64,000 nucleotides of DNA from Saccharophagus sp. K07 (GTDB lineage: Bacteria; Pseudomonadota; Gammaproteobacteria; Pseudomonadales; Cellvibrionaceae): assembly GCF_014336955.1 (NCBI RefSeq), contig NZ_QRAI01000002.1:372001-436000 (forward strand). Direction: 5' to 3'. The notes beneath the pieces are model-generated. The model ran no database searches. It was not told the origin of the DNA and saw only the letters and a list, made by a program, of their open reading frames with translations. A program made the translations under genes and the position numbers. Shown in pieces: positions 1 to 7,632 of this stretch. Each line of letters opens with the position of its first letter. Position 1 is the first letter of the stretch.

Positions 1-13
1 CCCTCACCAAAAT

Positions 14-32
14 CCTCTCCCAGAGGGAGAGG
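14..32. repeat. REP-like palindrome (family A)
   Basis: CCTCTCCC and GGGAGAGG face each other across three bases. Similar C-run/G-run palindromes recur between genes at 10533, 22236, 49707, 51895 and 52797, so this is one member of a dispersed family of short intergenic repeats. Confidence 0.6.
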
Positions 33-77
33 GCTCGATAGTGCCAATGTCAGCGTGAGCAGATAAAAAATAATAAA

Positions 78-506
78 TTGCTAACAATATTAGGTAGTGC
101 CGATAAAACAAAATTTTCTGCCTATTATGCAAGTATTAAAGCCCAAATCGAGCAAGAGCTTGGCGAGCCTTGGAGTTGCGAGGGCTTTGAAAGCTTCTTT
201 CTGCCAAAACAGAAACTTGTATCGCTTCAATTAAAGGGTATTGAACAGAGAGCCATTGATCCGCAGGCGGATAACGTCATTATTATTATGTTGACCCATT
301 CTGGCGATATTTTGATAAACGGCGCCCCATTAAAAGATCTTTCCAAGTTGCGCGCTGGGCTTGAGTTGAGAATAGCCGACAGGCCGATCAACAATCTCGA
401 CTTTATGCTGTATTTTGATGAAGGATCAAAAGGCGAATGGATTTCCAAGATATTGGGAACCTTGACGGAGATGGGCATATCGTCCGTTAGCCTTATTGAT
501 CCATGA
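78..506 (+). CDS. Hypothetical protein with ExbD/TolR-like C-terminal half
   Basis: 142-residue protein of unknown function. The C-terminal half (about residues 65-142) follows the pattern of the ExbD/TolR periplasmic domain: a strand, then 'GDILINGAPL', a helix, a strand, and a final helix ending in 'MGISSVSLI'. ExbD and TolR are inner-membrane partners of proton-driven motors, but this protein has no N-terminal membrane segment or signal peptide, and its first 60 residues look unrelated. The start is a TTG with little ribosome-binding signal; an in-frame stop at 39-41 prevents a much longer N-terminus. It converges on the next gene with a 25-base gap. It may be a remnant or a soluble relative; the ExbD link is inference. 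Confidence 0.5.
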   Translation: MLTILGSADKTKFSAYYASIKAQIEQELGEPWSCEGFESFFLPKQKLVSLQLKGIEQRAIDPQADNVIIIMLTHSGDILINGAPLKDLSKLRAGLELRIADRPINNLDFMLYFDEGSKGEWISKILGTLTEMGISSVSLIDP

Positions 507-531
507 GCGATTGCAAGCTCCCTTTGAAGCC

Positions 532-975
532 CTACCAGCACGCTCCCTTTTTATTAGGCTCCGATGGCTGCCAGCTCAGAATTTTGTAGCCAAACTTTAA
601 GTGTACGACACCATAAGTACTGCAAACTTTGTCCAAGGGTTTGCCGTCGGATTTGAGTCTGTTAAGGGTGAATGTTATCAGCGTGTAATCCTCTATATGA
701 GCTAGGATCTTGGAGTTTTCTATTACAGACTTGGCATATCCCTGTTCAACCAGCTTCTTGTGCAAGTCCCCCACGTAATCACCCGCTTCAGCGGACGAAT
801 CCGGGATATGGATATGATGACCAAAAATAAACTGCGGGCGCTCAACAAAATAGCCGGTCAGATCCGCATTTTTGTCGAGATCCTGTAAATACTTCTCGAT
901 AAATGGCTTGGCATCATGCGAGAGGGCGGAAGTCGATACTAACAGACCAAAAACAAGGGCAATGGTTTTTTTCAT
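532..975 (-). CDS. Secreted hypothetical protein, NTF2-like fold possible
   Basis: 147 residues with a clear signal peptide (charged KK start, hydrophobic core, probable cleavage after 'STSALSH'). The mature part alternates an N-terminal helix with strands and ends in a strand-rich section, reminiscent of NTF2/SnoaL-like proteins, but I recognise no specific family. Two Cys residues in the C-terminal third could form a disulfide in the periplasm. The ATG is preceded by AAGAGCAG on the minus strand. Function unknown. Confidence 0.6.
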   Translation of the reverse strand: MKKTIALVFGLLVSTSALSHDAKPFIEKYLQDLDKNADLTGYFVERPQFIFGHHIHIPDSSAEAGDYVGDLHKKLVEQGYAKSVIENSKILAHIEDYTLITFTLNRLKSDGKPLDKVCSTYGVVHLKFGYKILSWQPSEPNKKGACW

Positions 976-1139
976 TTACTGCTCTTTCAATGTACCTGAG
1001 GAGGAGAAGTATCTTTCTCCATAAGATTTCATGGATTTCCTGAATCTGTCTTATTGAGATTCTTTTGTGTTTAAATCCTTTTGATAGCATACATCAATTG
1101 CTTCAGCCGGATTTGTCAGAGTAGGAGAATTTACCCGTG

Positions 1140-1427
1140 AATTCCAGCGCAGCTCATGCGGCTATCAGAAGATGGAGTATATTTTTCTTTCACTGCTTGC
1201 AACACCGTCTCATGCTCATAAATATGCTTGAGTTCATATTTCTCAGTCATTATTTTCAGTGATAAATCTTTTTACATCCGCGACACCGTCATTCAGTGGA
1301 AGTCTTGCCGAACTTCCGCGAAGGCTATTTCATCCAGTGACAATGGGGTCGTCGGAATCTGGAAAATGGTCCTTTTGGAGAATGTGCTTTTGCCGGAACC
1401 GGCATTTCCCAGGATTATTATTTTCAT
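1140..1427 (-). pseudogene. Decayed P-loop kinase-like gene (DNA topology modulation/FlaR-type)
   Basis: An ATG at 1427 (minus) opens a reading frame with a perfect Walker A motif (GNAGSGKS) followed by 'LSLDEIAFAE', the start expected of small adenylate-kinase-like P-loop proteins often named topology modulation protein or FlaR. It stops at 1293 after 44 codons. In a neighbouring frame the homology appears to continue ('LPLNDGVADVKRFI') until a stop where the family usually has a Trp. A third piece resembling a C-terminus ends near 1140. This suggests at least one frameshift, a nonsense change and an internal deletion. The Walker A part is secure; the exact left boundary is not. Confidence 0.55.
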
Positions 1428-1488
1428 AAAGCTTTGCGATCATTGATGACGCTGCACTCATACGCGAATATTTGCCGATTCGCGTTTT

Positions 1489-2283
1489 TTACCGTTGCAG
1501 CCTACGTGATACATAAAAAACCGCCGCAGCCATCACCCAAGCTGCTCCATTAAGAAGTACTGATACAACCAACATAGTCCATTCAACCCGGTTGCCCGGA
1601 TCAACCAATACGCGCGGTACATGCAGAAGACAAACAAAGCTGGCGAACATAAAACACAATAATGGTGTGGCGGTTCGCATGGCAATGCCGCTGATAAGGC
1701 TTAATCCAGCGGCTATATGACCGGCTCCGGTGAGATAAGTAAAAAATAAACGCGCAGGAAACCAATCAGGAATCATCTGGGAAGCCGGTTCGGCATAAAT
1801 AAAGTGAGAGGCGCCGCAGCCAATTAAGCCGATGCCAAAGCCGATGCGCGCAAAAATAAAAGTTTGACGGTCGAAAAATCGTGAGCGGCCATCCGATCGC
1901 AGCCATAAAAGTGCAATACCCGCGGTCGCCGGCAGCAGAAATTCCGCCGCGCCCAACCATCCATCTTTAAATAGCGCAGGAATATGAAACACCAATAACC
2001 AGGCCCAGAAAATTACCACAAGCGTGTTTATGCCAAAATTCCGCAGCTGGGGCAGGAAACACAGCAATCCGACCGCAATAAACAACAATCCCGTCAATCG
2101 CGCCAACAATGCCCGCTGAGGGAGATTTTCTGGCACTGGCTGCCAGCTGTAGGCAAAGTCTCCAGTGATTAAACAAAGCGCTCCAATTATTGCTGTTGTG
2201 GACGCAAGCAAAACCCAGCCGACGTTCACAGCTCGAGAAATGGCATTATGGGTGCGGTCCAGGCGCTTGTGGCGCGTTATCAA
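1489..2283 (-). CDS. DoxX-like multi-pass membrane protein
   Basis: 264 residues with about eight hydrophobic segments and short polar loops, including a central 'GASHFIYAE' stretch typical of DoxX-type integral membrane proteins (compare the HF-Y-pattern in that family). Probably an inner-membrane protein; substrate or partner unknown. The furthest start is TTG at 2283, which overlaps the first 36 bases of the divergent gene starting at 2248. A GTG at 2229 lies just before the first membrane segment and would remove the overlap, so the N-terminus is uncertain. Confidence 0.65.
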   Translation of the reverse strand: MITRHKRLDRTHNAISRAVNVGWVLLASTTAIIGALCLITGDFAYSWQPVPENLPQRALLARLTGLLFIAVGLLCFLPQLRNFGINTLVVIFWAWLLVFHIPALFKDGWLGAAEFLLPATAGIALLWLRSDGRSRFFDRQTFIFARIGFGIGLIGCGASHFIYAEPASQMIPDWFPARLFFTYLTGAGHIAAGLSLISGIAMRTATPLLCFMFASFVCLLHVPRVLVDPGNRVEWTMLVVSVLLNGAAWVMAAAVFYVSRRLQR

Positions 2284-3633
2284 GGTGTGACGGAACCTAG
2301 AGCCAGCCTGAACCTTTCACAGACAGCTGAATTATTCGACCTTACTGTGAAGACCAAAGATGGCGATACAGTTACGCTCAGCATTAGCGCCAATGTTTTG
2401 CTTAACGAAAAAGAAGGTGGTACCTCGCTGGCTAACGAGTCCAATTTTTCGTTTGTGGTTGCGGGAACTCTCAGTGACAGTGAGCGTGAAGCCATAGATG
2501 CCCTGGTGCAGCGTCTGGGCGATATTGCAGGTGCTTATCAAAAAGACGGCTGGACAGATGTGGAGTTTTTGGATGTTCTGGACGGCGATGTGATTGCGGG
2601 ATTGGATTTCAGCATCGCCGGAGAGGAGAACAACGCGTTGACGATTGCCTACAGCCTTAATGCGGATGCAGGTACGCACACATTGGCAGTCAATCAGAAT
2701 GATTATAAGTACGAAATAGATGCGGAAACGATTCTTGCCTCGACTGGGTTGGCGCTGGAGGACAATGATGTCTATCTGCAATACCAGCAAATTCTAATCG
2801 ACACCGCGCGATCCTATAAGGCGGGGGAATTTTCGGGCGGCGTAAGAAGCGTGGATGCTGCAGAATTTTTTCTCGATGGATTGGAAGCTATTCTTACGCC
2901 ACTTACACCCGATAAAAACGGTGGCACAAAAGCACCGAAAGCTGATGTAGAAGATACGACCAGAAACACCGGCAACGGCACAATTAACAGTGATAAAAGG
3001 AATTATCAATCCGACCCAGGCTTCGCGAAAGAAAACGTCCTGCCGCGGAAAAGTGCCGCGGAGAAAGAATTTATAAGCGGAATTCCCGACTTCTGCGCCA
3101 GCTTTAATAGCCCGCGCTTCACGCCCAATGCCTCTAATCTCGGGGAAGTTTCGCAAATGAGCTTAAGCATGGAACAGGTCACAGAAGTCTCGGTTAGCCC
3201 GGGTACCGGTAAATCCATAGAGCAGCGCTACAGTTACGAGTCGGTTGTCAGCCAGCATTTTGGCATTGGACGCGATAGCGTGGAGCATGCAAATCTGGCG
3301 GATAAAAAGCAGCCCGGCGGACAAACTTATTTATACGAAGTGGTTAAGCAAGCGGAAACTTTAACTCGAACATTGGACATGGACACCAATGGCCATGCGC
3401 TGGCCTACCTCGAAGAAAAAGACAGTGAGAAGCTCAAAAGCACCAAAACTGTCGAGAATGGCAATATCAAGGATATCAAAGAAGAAGATCTAACCGATCC
3501 ACGGGCAAATTACTCTTACGCTTTACAGGCTGTAACGGACGTGCCATTGCGAGCGGCACAGATCCGTGATTATGTTGATATTCAGACGCTGGAGGAGGCG
3601 GTTAAATTAAAAGGCATCAATTTTTATTCGTAG
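2248..3633 (+). CDS. Hypothetical protein, possibly N-terminally truncated
   Basis: 461 residues, acidic and soluble, with no signal peptide or membrane segment. The first third contains repeating strand-like sections ('LTVKTKDGDTVTLSIS', 'NFSFVVAGTLSDSEREAIDALVQRLGDIAGAY') as seen in some uncharacterised DUF5610-like proteins that usually have a longer N-terminal region. The rest is low in recognisable motifs. The start lies inside the 5' end of the divergent DoxX-like gene and has no good ribosome-binding site, so this may be the surviving C-terminal part of a larger gene joined here by recombination. Function unknown. Confidence 0.5.
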   Translation: MGAVQALVARYQGVTEPRASLNLSQTAELFDLTVKTKDGDTVTLSISANVLLNEKEGGTSLANESNFSFVVAGTLSDSEREAIDALVQRLGDIAGAYQKDGWTDVEFLDVLDGDVIAGLDFSIAGEENNALTIAYSLNADAGTHTLAVNQNDYKYEIDAETILASTGLALEDNDVYLQYQQILIDTARSYKAGEFSGGVRSVDAAEFFLDGLEAILTPLTPDKNGGTKAPKADVEDTTRNTGNGTINSDKRNYQSDPGFAKENVLPRKSAAEKEFISGIPDFCASFNSPRFTPNASNLGEVSQMSLSMEQVTEVSVSPGTGKSIEQRYSYESVVSQHFGIGRDSVEHANLADKKQPGGQTYLYEVVKQAETLTRTLDMDTNGHALAYLEEKDSEKLKSTKTVENGNIKDIKEEDLTDPRANYSYALQAVTDVPLRAAQIRDYVDIQTLEEAVKLKGINFYS

Positions 3634-3737
3634 TGCGTTATTTTAACTGGTGAATACCGCGTAATAGGGGCTGATGACGCTATTCGCCAGTTGGAGGTGG
3701 AAAACAAAGTGCGCCTGAAGCTGTGCAAGCTGCGGTA

Positions 3738-4172
3738 TTAATCCTTTAAAGGTTGGTAGCGGAAATTTTGGTTATTCAACATTTTCTGAGCTTCATCGGG
3801 CAGTATTAGGAAAAAGACATCAGGATTTCCTCGTTTAAGCCGAAAGAAATAGGTCTTGCCTTCTTCCATGGACACAGTATCAGCTCTGAAAGTAGGATTT
3901 TTCTGCGGGCCTGTGCTCACTACATGGGTTCCTGGCGGAACATCGGTATACGCAAAGCCATGATTGTTCAACATCGCAAATAATTTCCCGTCAACATAAA
4001 AATGAGATGGCCAGGCTAAGCCTTTTAGTGCTGGTGCGCGTAATACAACTACGCGAGATTTCCCGCTTTCGATGGTTTGGGGAATTTCTGAGTAAGTTGG
4101 CCCGTCCAGTGTGGCGCATGAGGTTATAAAAAGGCTGGTAATAAGAAGGCAGATTGATTTGGGTGATTTCAT
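3738..4172 (-). CDS. DUF2846-like lipoprotein
   Basis: 144 residues with a type II signal peptide ending in the lipobox ITSC. The mature part contains 'SRVVVLRAP', 'FYVDGKLFAMLNNHGFAYTDVPPGTHVVST' and 'EEGKTYFFRL', the succession of strands typical of DUF2846 envelope lipoproteins. Probably anchored in the outer membrane facing the periplasm. Specific function unknown. Monocistronic in appearance, leftward like the esterase upstream of it. Confidence 0.7.
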   Translation of the reverse strand: MKSPKSICLLITSLFITSCATLDGPTYSEIPQTIESGKSRVVVLRAPALKGLAWPSHFYVDGKLFAMLNNHGFAYTDVPPGTHVVSTGPQKNPTFRADTVSMEEGKTYFFRLKRGNPDVFFLILPDEAQKMLNNQNFRYQPLKD

Positions 4173-4208
4173 AGATTACCTAATATCTAAACAGCTCCGT
4201 CTTTCTGG

Positions 4209-4234
4209 AAGCCCGCAGCTAAATCTGCGGGCTT
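4209..4234 (-). terminator. Hairpin downstream of the esterase gene
   Basis: AAGCCCGCAG and CTGCGGGCTT pair across a six-base loop, directly between the esterase stop and the DUF2846 gene. There is no strong T-run on the minus side, so it may be a weak terminator or a boundary hairpin. Confidence 0.5.
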
Positions 4235-4251
4235 TAGGTTGAGGCATTATC

Positions 4252-5094
4252 TTAATTGATATCCACCAAATGCTCATAAATGGCATTAAACCACTTCGCC
4301 GCCATACGTGCATATCCTTGAGCATTAGGGTGGATTCCGTCGGCGAGTTCGTTACTGGGAAAGCCTGTATTTTGGTCGACGAAAATTACGTTTTTGCCTT
4401 GGTTGATTCGCTGGTTGACCACATTGGCAAGTTCCGAGTTGTATTGATTCACATTACCAGCCATTGTTGGCCAGGGAATGATGTTGGAAACCACGATCAG
4501 CGAATTCGGCAAGCGGGTAGTCAAATCATCGATCAAGCTGCCAAGGCGATCGGGTGCGCCGGATGGGCCGTTCCACATGTCGTTGGTGCCGGCGTGCAGC
4601 AGAACTATATGTGGGCTGTCTTTCAATGCCTGGTTTCTTACCCTGTTATGAATTTGTGCGATGGTTTCGCCACTGACGCCTTCGTGATTTTTCGGGAAGG
4701 GAACGCCAGCAACCGTGTTGGGACCATTGGAGAAATTGCCGACGAAGGTAATATCAAATCCTGCTTCCACAGCCTGCCTGAACAGTTCTATTCGATAACC
4801 GCCGCCACCGGAAACTCCTAGGCCATCGGTAATGGAATCACCAAGAGGCAGAATTTTGCACGGAGCATTGGACGGACAATATTTCGATACAGCCCCCGAT
4901 GAAGATGAACTGCTGGATGAGCTGGAGCTGCTTGAGGAGCTGGAACTGCTGCTCGAGGAACTTGAACTGCTGGAACTGCTTGAGGAGCTGGATGAAGAAC
5001 TTGAAGAGCTTGACGTGCTACCACCGCAGGCGGTGAGTAATAGGGTACAAATTAAAGTAAAGCTGACTGCGCACACCGAGTTTTTTAGATGCAT
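4252..5094 (-). CDS. Secreted SGNH/GDSL esterase lipoprotein, CE3-like (acetyl xylan esterase)
   Basis: 280 residues: lipoprotein signal ending LTAC, an uninterrupted serine tract of roughly 40 residues, then an SGNH hydrolase domain from about residue 72. Block I is 'LPLGDSITDG' with the nucleophile Ser87; block III is 'HAGTNDMW'; block V is 'DGIHPNAQGY' carrying the catalytic Asp and His. The spacing and the 'GYRIELFRQAVEAGFDITFVGN' section match CE3 acetyl xylan esterases better than other GDSL groups. It would remove acetyl groups from xylan at the cell surface, assisting the xylanase encoded immediately upstream. Both genes run leftward, but 290 bases and a terminator separate them, so they have separate promoters. 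Substrate is inferred from family and context. Confidence 0.8.
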   Translation of the reverse strand: MHLKNSVCAVSFTLICTLLLTACGGSTSSSSSSSSSSSSSSSSSSSSSSSSSSSSSSSSSSSSSSSGAVSKYCPSNAPCKILPLGDSITDGLGVSGGGGYRIELFRQAVEAGFDITFVGNFSNGPNTVAGVPFPKNHEGVSGETIAQIHNRVRNQALKDSPHIVLLHAGTNDMWNGPSGAPDRLGSLIDDLTTRLPNSLIVVSNIIPWPTMAGNVNQYNSELANVVNQRINQGKNVIFVDQNTGFPSNELADGIHPNAQGYARMAAKWFNAIYEHLVDIN

Positions 5095-5338
5095 GGTTTT
5101 CTCCTAATCCTATTGGTTTTGTCATATTTTTAATTTGACTAAATAGTCATTCGAAAATGATTTTTCAGCCTTTTTTGTTTTTTTATTTATCGGGTCTATC
5201 GAAGCGAAAATAGGAAAAAACTTCCGGTCATTTTTCCTATTTTTGATGGGGTGGCAAAAATGGAGGAGAGAAAAGATAAATTTAAATAGTTATAAATCAG
5301 ACAAATTTGGGATTTTGGGGTCCTCACCCTGAAATAAA

Positions 5339-5361
5339 AAAGGGCGCATGATGCGCCCTTT
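5339..5361 (-). terminator. Rho-independent terminator of the xylanase gene
   Basis: AAAGGGCGC pairs with GCGCCCTTT across ATGAT; on the minus strand the stem is followed by TTTTATTT. It lies 24 bases after the xylanase stop codon. Confidence 0.8.
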
Positions 5362-5384
5362 GGGTTTTGATAATTGAAGGAAAA

Positions 5385-7124
5385 TTACAGACCTTGTAAT
5401 GCTTCCTTCACGCCTTCGTAGGCTGGTTTTTTCTGCAGGCTGCCGTTCCACAACAATGGCCAATCGGGAACGGTTTGACCGTTGTGAGTTGTGGAGGAAT
5501 ACCAGCTGTCGGAGTCGGCAATACCCCAGACGGTGATACCACCGCGACGATTGGCTGGAACAGTGTCCATATAGGCTTTGATAATTTCCTTATAGCGCTG
5601 TTTCTGCGCGTTCAAACAGCTGTTGTCGCAGGATTGGCTGATGCGCGGCGGAGTGGCGTACGGGTTGTTGGTACGTACGTCGATTTCCGTCAGTTTGATT
5701 TTCAGGTTTGGATCCAGATCCAAAATCTTCTGCCAGGCGGCTTTGATATTGGTGATACTCGGCCAGTCAGGCAGCACGTGCATCTGGAAGCCGACGCCGT
5801 CAATCGGTGCGCCCTCTTGCAACAGGTAGGTGATCAGATTGACCAGACCATCGGTTTTATTGCCGTTTTCTTCTGTGTTGAAGTCGTTGTAGTACAGCAA
5901 TGCGTCAGGGTCAGCCGCGCGCGCGGCTTTGAAGGCTTCGACAATGTATTCCGGGCCGTTGTATTGGGTGTAGAACACGGAGTGGCGATAGTACTCGGTT
6001 ACCGGAGGTGTGGATTGCCCGGTGGTGTTGTCGGCGGGGTCAAACAATGCCTCATTCACTACGTCCCAGCTGAGCACTTGGCCTTTGTGTTTGGTCGCCA
6101 CGCTTTGCACGTGGTTGATGAATTTGGTTTTGAAATCGCTGCCTGGGGTTTTTGCCCAGCTTGGCAATTGGTAGTCCGGGTGCCATACCAGTGCGTGGCC
6201 GTGAACGCTAAGGCCATTCTCTTGCGCCCAGGCAATCATTTGATCCGCGAGGGTGTTGGAGAAGTCGGTTTCGTTGTAGTAACTCATCTTCATCTGGTTT
6301 TCAGCGCTGATCTGGCTGAACTCGTGCTTGACGATATTTTGCCGTGGAGAGCTGCTGAGGAAGTTGGAGCCGCCGGATACGGAAACCGCAACGCCAACTG
6401 GGAAGTTCACCAGGGTAGCAAGACCTTCGCCGGTGGGCTCTTCTGGATCTGTACCTGGATCAGAAACTTCGCCATAAACCACAAAATCGTCGGCGTAGAA
6501 GCTGACTTCCTGGCCTTCGTCAAAGGTTTCGATAATGAAGGATTCGAAGGTGCCTTGAGGGACATAGGTGCCTGAAAGCTGAGCCCACTCGCTGGAGTTG
6601 ACGGTAGCGGTGGCAATTTCGGTGTATTCCAGATAAGTCTCGGGGTCGCTGTCATCCACTAATTTGCCGGTCAACTTGATGACGGTTTCCGGCTGTTCTG
6701 CAGTCAGTTTTACCCAAACGGAGACGTCGTAAGCGTTGCCTGGAGTCAATTGGACGTTAAAGGTTGCGCCGTGCCACGCAGCCGAGCGATTGCTGACCAG
6801 AGCGCTGCCTGAACCGCCGTGTTTATCTTCGGTCGTGCGAATAACTTCTGCCCCTCCGCGACCACTCCAGTTGAGGATGCCGTTTTCCACATCGCCATTA
6901 ACAGCTTGGTTGGTGCTGCCGCTTGAACTTGAGCTGCTGGAAGAACTTGAGGAACTGGAAGAACTGCTAGAGCTAGATGAGCTGCTAGAACTGGATGAGC
7001 TAGAAGAACTTGAAGAGCTGGACTCCTCTACAGCGTCGCATGCGGCAAGAGCACCCACGAGCAGCGCGACACAGCCATATCGGCTAACGGCCGATACCAA
7101 TGACTGAAAAAGGGGTAAAGACAT
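5385..7124 (-). CDS. GH10 endo-1,4-beta-xylanase lipoprotein with CBM22-like module (Xyn10C-like)
   Basis: 579 residues. The order is: lipoprotein signal ending LAAC (Cys29), acidic spacer, about 35 serines, a carbohydrate-binding module (about 70-225; 'NGDVENGILNWSGRGG', 'AAWHGATF' and a C-terminal 'FYADDFVVYG' suggest CBM22), a Pro/Glu/Thr linker, then a GH10 domain (about 240-577). The acid/base Glu358 sits in 'WDVVNEAL' and the nucleophile Glu480 in 'KLTEIDVR'. The catalytic domain resembles C. japonicus Xyn10C, a membrane-bound xylanase acting on xylo-oligosaccharides, but that enzyme carries CBM15. The residue after the lipid Cys is Asp, an inner-membrane retention signal in enteric bacteria; whether it acts so here is unknown. 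Next to a CE3-like esterase. Confidence 0.9.
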   Translation of the reverse strand: MSLPLFQSLVSAVSRYGCVALLVGALAACDAVEESSSSSSSSSSSSSSSSSSSSSSSSSSSSSSSSSSGSTNQAVNGDVENGILNWSGRGGAEVIRTTEDKHGGSGSALVSNRSAAWHGATFNVQLTPGNAYDVSVWVKLTAEQPETVIKLTGKLVDDSDPETYLEYTEIATATVNSSEWAQLSGTYVPQGTFESFIIETFDEGQEVSFYADDFVVYGEVSDPGTDPEEPTGEGLATLVNFPVGVAVSVSGGSNFLSSSPRQNIVKHEFSQISAENQMKMSYYNETDFSNTLADQMIAWAQENGLSVHGHALVWHPDYQLPSWAKTPGSDFKTKFINHVQSVATKHKGQVLSWDVVNEALFDPADNTTGQSTPPVTEYYRHSVFYTQYNGPEYIVEAFKAARAADPDALLYYNDFNTEENGNKTDGLVNLITYLLQEGAPIDGVGFQMHVLPDWPSITNIKAAWQKILDLDPNLKIKLTEIDVRTNNPYATPPRISQSCDNSCLNAQKQRYKEIIKAYMDTVPANRRGGITVWGIADSDSWYSSTTHNGQTVPDWPLLWNGSLQKKPAYEGVKEALQGL

Positions 7125-7547
7125 AAGAGAATTCTCCTGAAGGGCTTAAATTATTTTTGATCCGTAAAAAGGATTAGGGCGCTTTGATGGCTGTTGTGGT
7201 GACTCTGAAAATATTATTAAGACGGCGGACTGCCTGTATTGTGGGTGCTGGTGGACAATCGCCGTCATTTATTCGCCATGCAAAGCGCCATCCTTTCAGC
7301 TACAGCAAAAAATCGACAAAATTCAGGCGCCAATGATACTGGCATCGCATTTCTGGTCACAATACAAACAGGTAACTTGTGAGGTTTATCAAACTATTTC
7401 AGAAATTGCGGTCTCGAATGTTAAAAAAATGCTTTTTTAAAGTTAAAAAATAATCTTCGTGTCGGGCGAAACAGATTGGCGTTAGCGACAGATTTTCTGT
7501 CGGAAAAGACGGGATGTGGTTAAGAACGGATTCCTGGAAGTAAAAAA
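7125..7547. other. Intergenic region upstream of the xylanase gene
   Basis: About 420 bases without a supported gene, presumably holding the leftward xylanase promoter. The 13-mer CAAACAGGTAACT at 7365-7377 occurs again at 8839-8851 upstream of the next leftward gene, a possible shared regulator site. I see no other clear motif. Confidence 0.4.
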
Positions 7548-7566
7548 GCCGCCAGGGGATGGCGGC
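7548..7566 (-). terminator. Rho-independent terminator of the porin gene
   Basis: GCCGCCA and TGGCGGC pair across GGGGA; reading leftward the stem is followed by six T residues. It serves the OprO/OprP-like gene ending at 7633. Confidence 0.85.
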
Positions 7567-7632
7567 ATATGCATGACTCTAGAGCAAACCCTTGATTAGA
7601 AGCGCGGGCTGGTGACCGCGTTAACCAATGGA

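Noticed and set aside
1228-1446. 72-codon plus-strand ORF
   Set aside because: It is the antisense of the decayed P-loop kinase gene; the Walker A motif is on the minus strand.
3650-3741. Open stretch 'GEYRVIGADDAIRQLEVENK...' after the 461-residue gene
   Set aside because: About 30 codons resembling the end of a helical protein, perhaps a gene fragment, but it has no start and I could not assign it.
4832-5107. Plus-strand ORF made of Glu/Leu repeats opposite the esterase
   Set aside because: It is the complement of the poly-serine codons (AGC/TCC read as GCT/GGA and shifted), giving coiled-coil-like Leu/Glu sequence by chance. The same artefact appears opposite the xylanase (6736-7107) and pectin methylesterase linkers.
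5475-6575. 366-codon open frame opposite the xylanase
   Set aside because: Long only because of codon bias in the true gene; no ribosome-binding site and no recognisable domain, while the minus strand is a clear GH10 protein.
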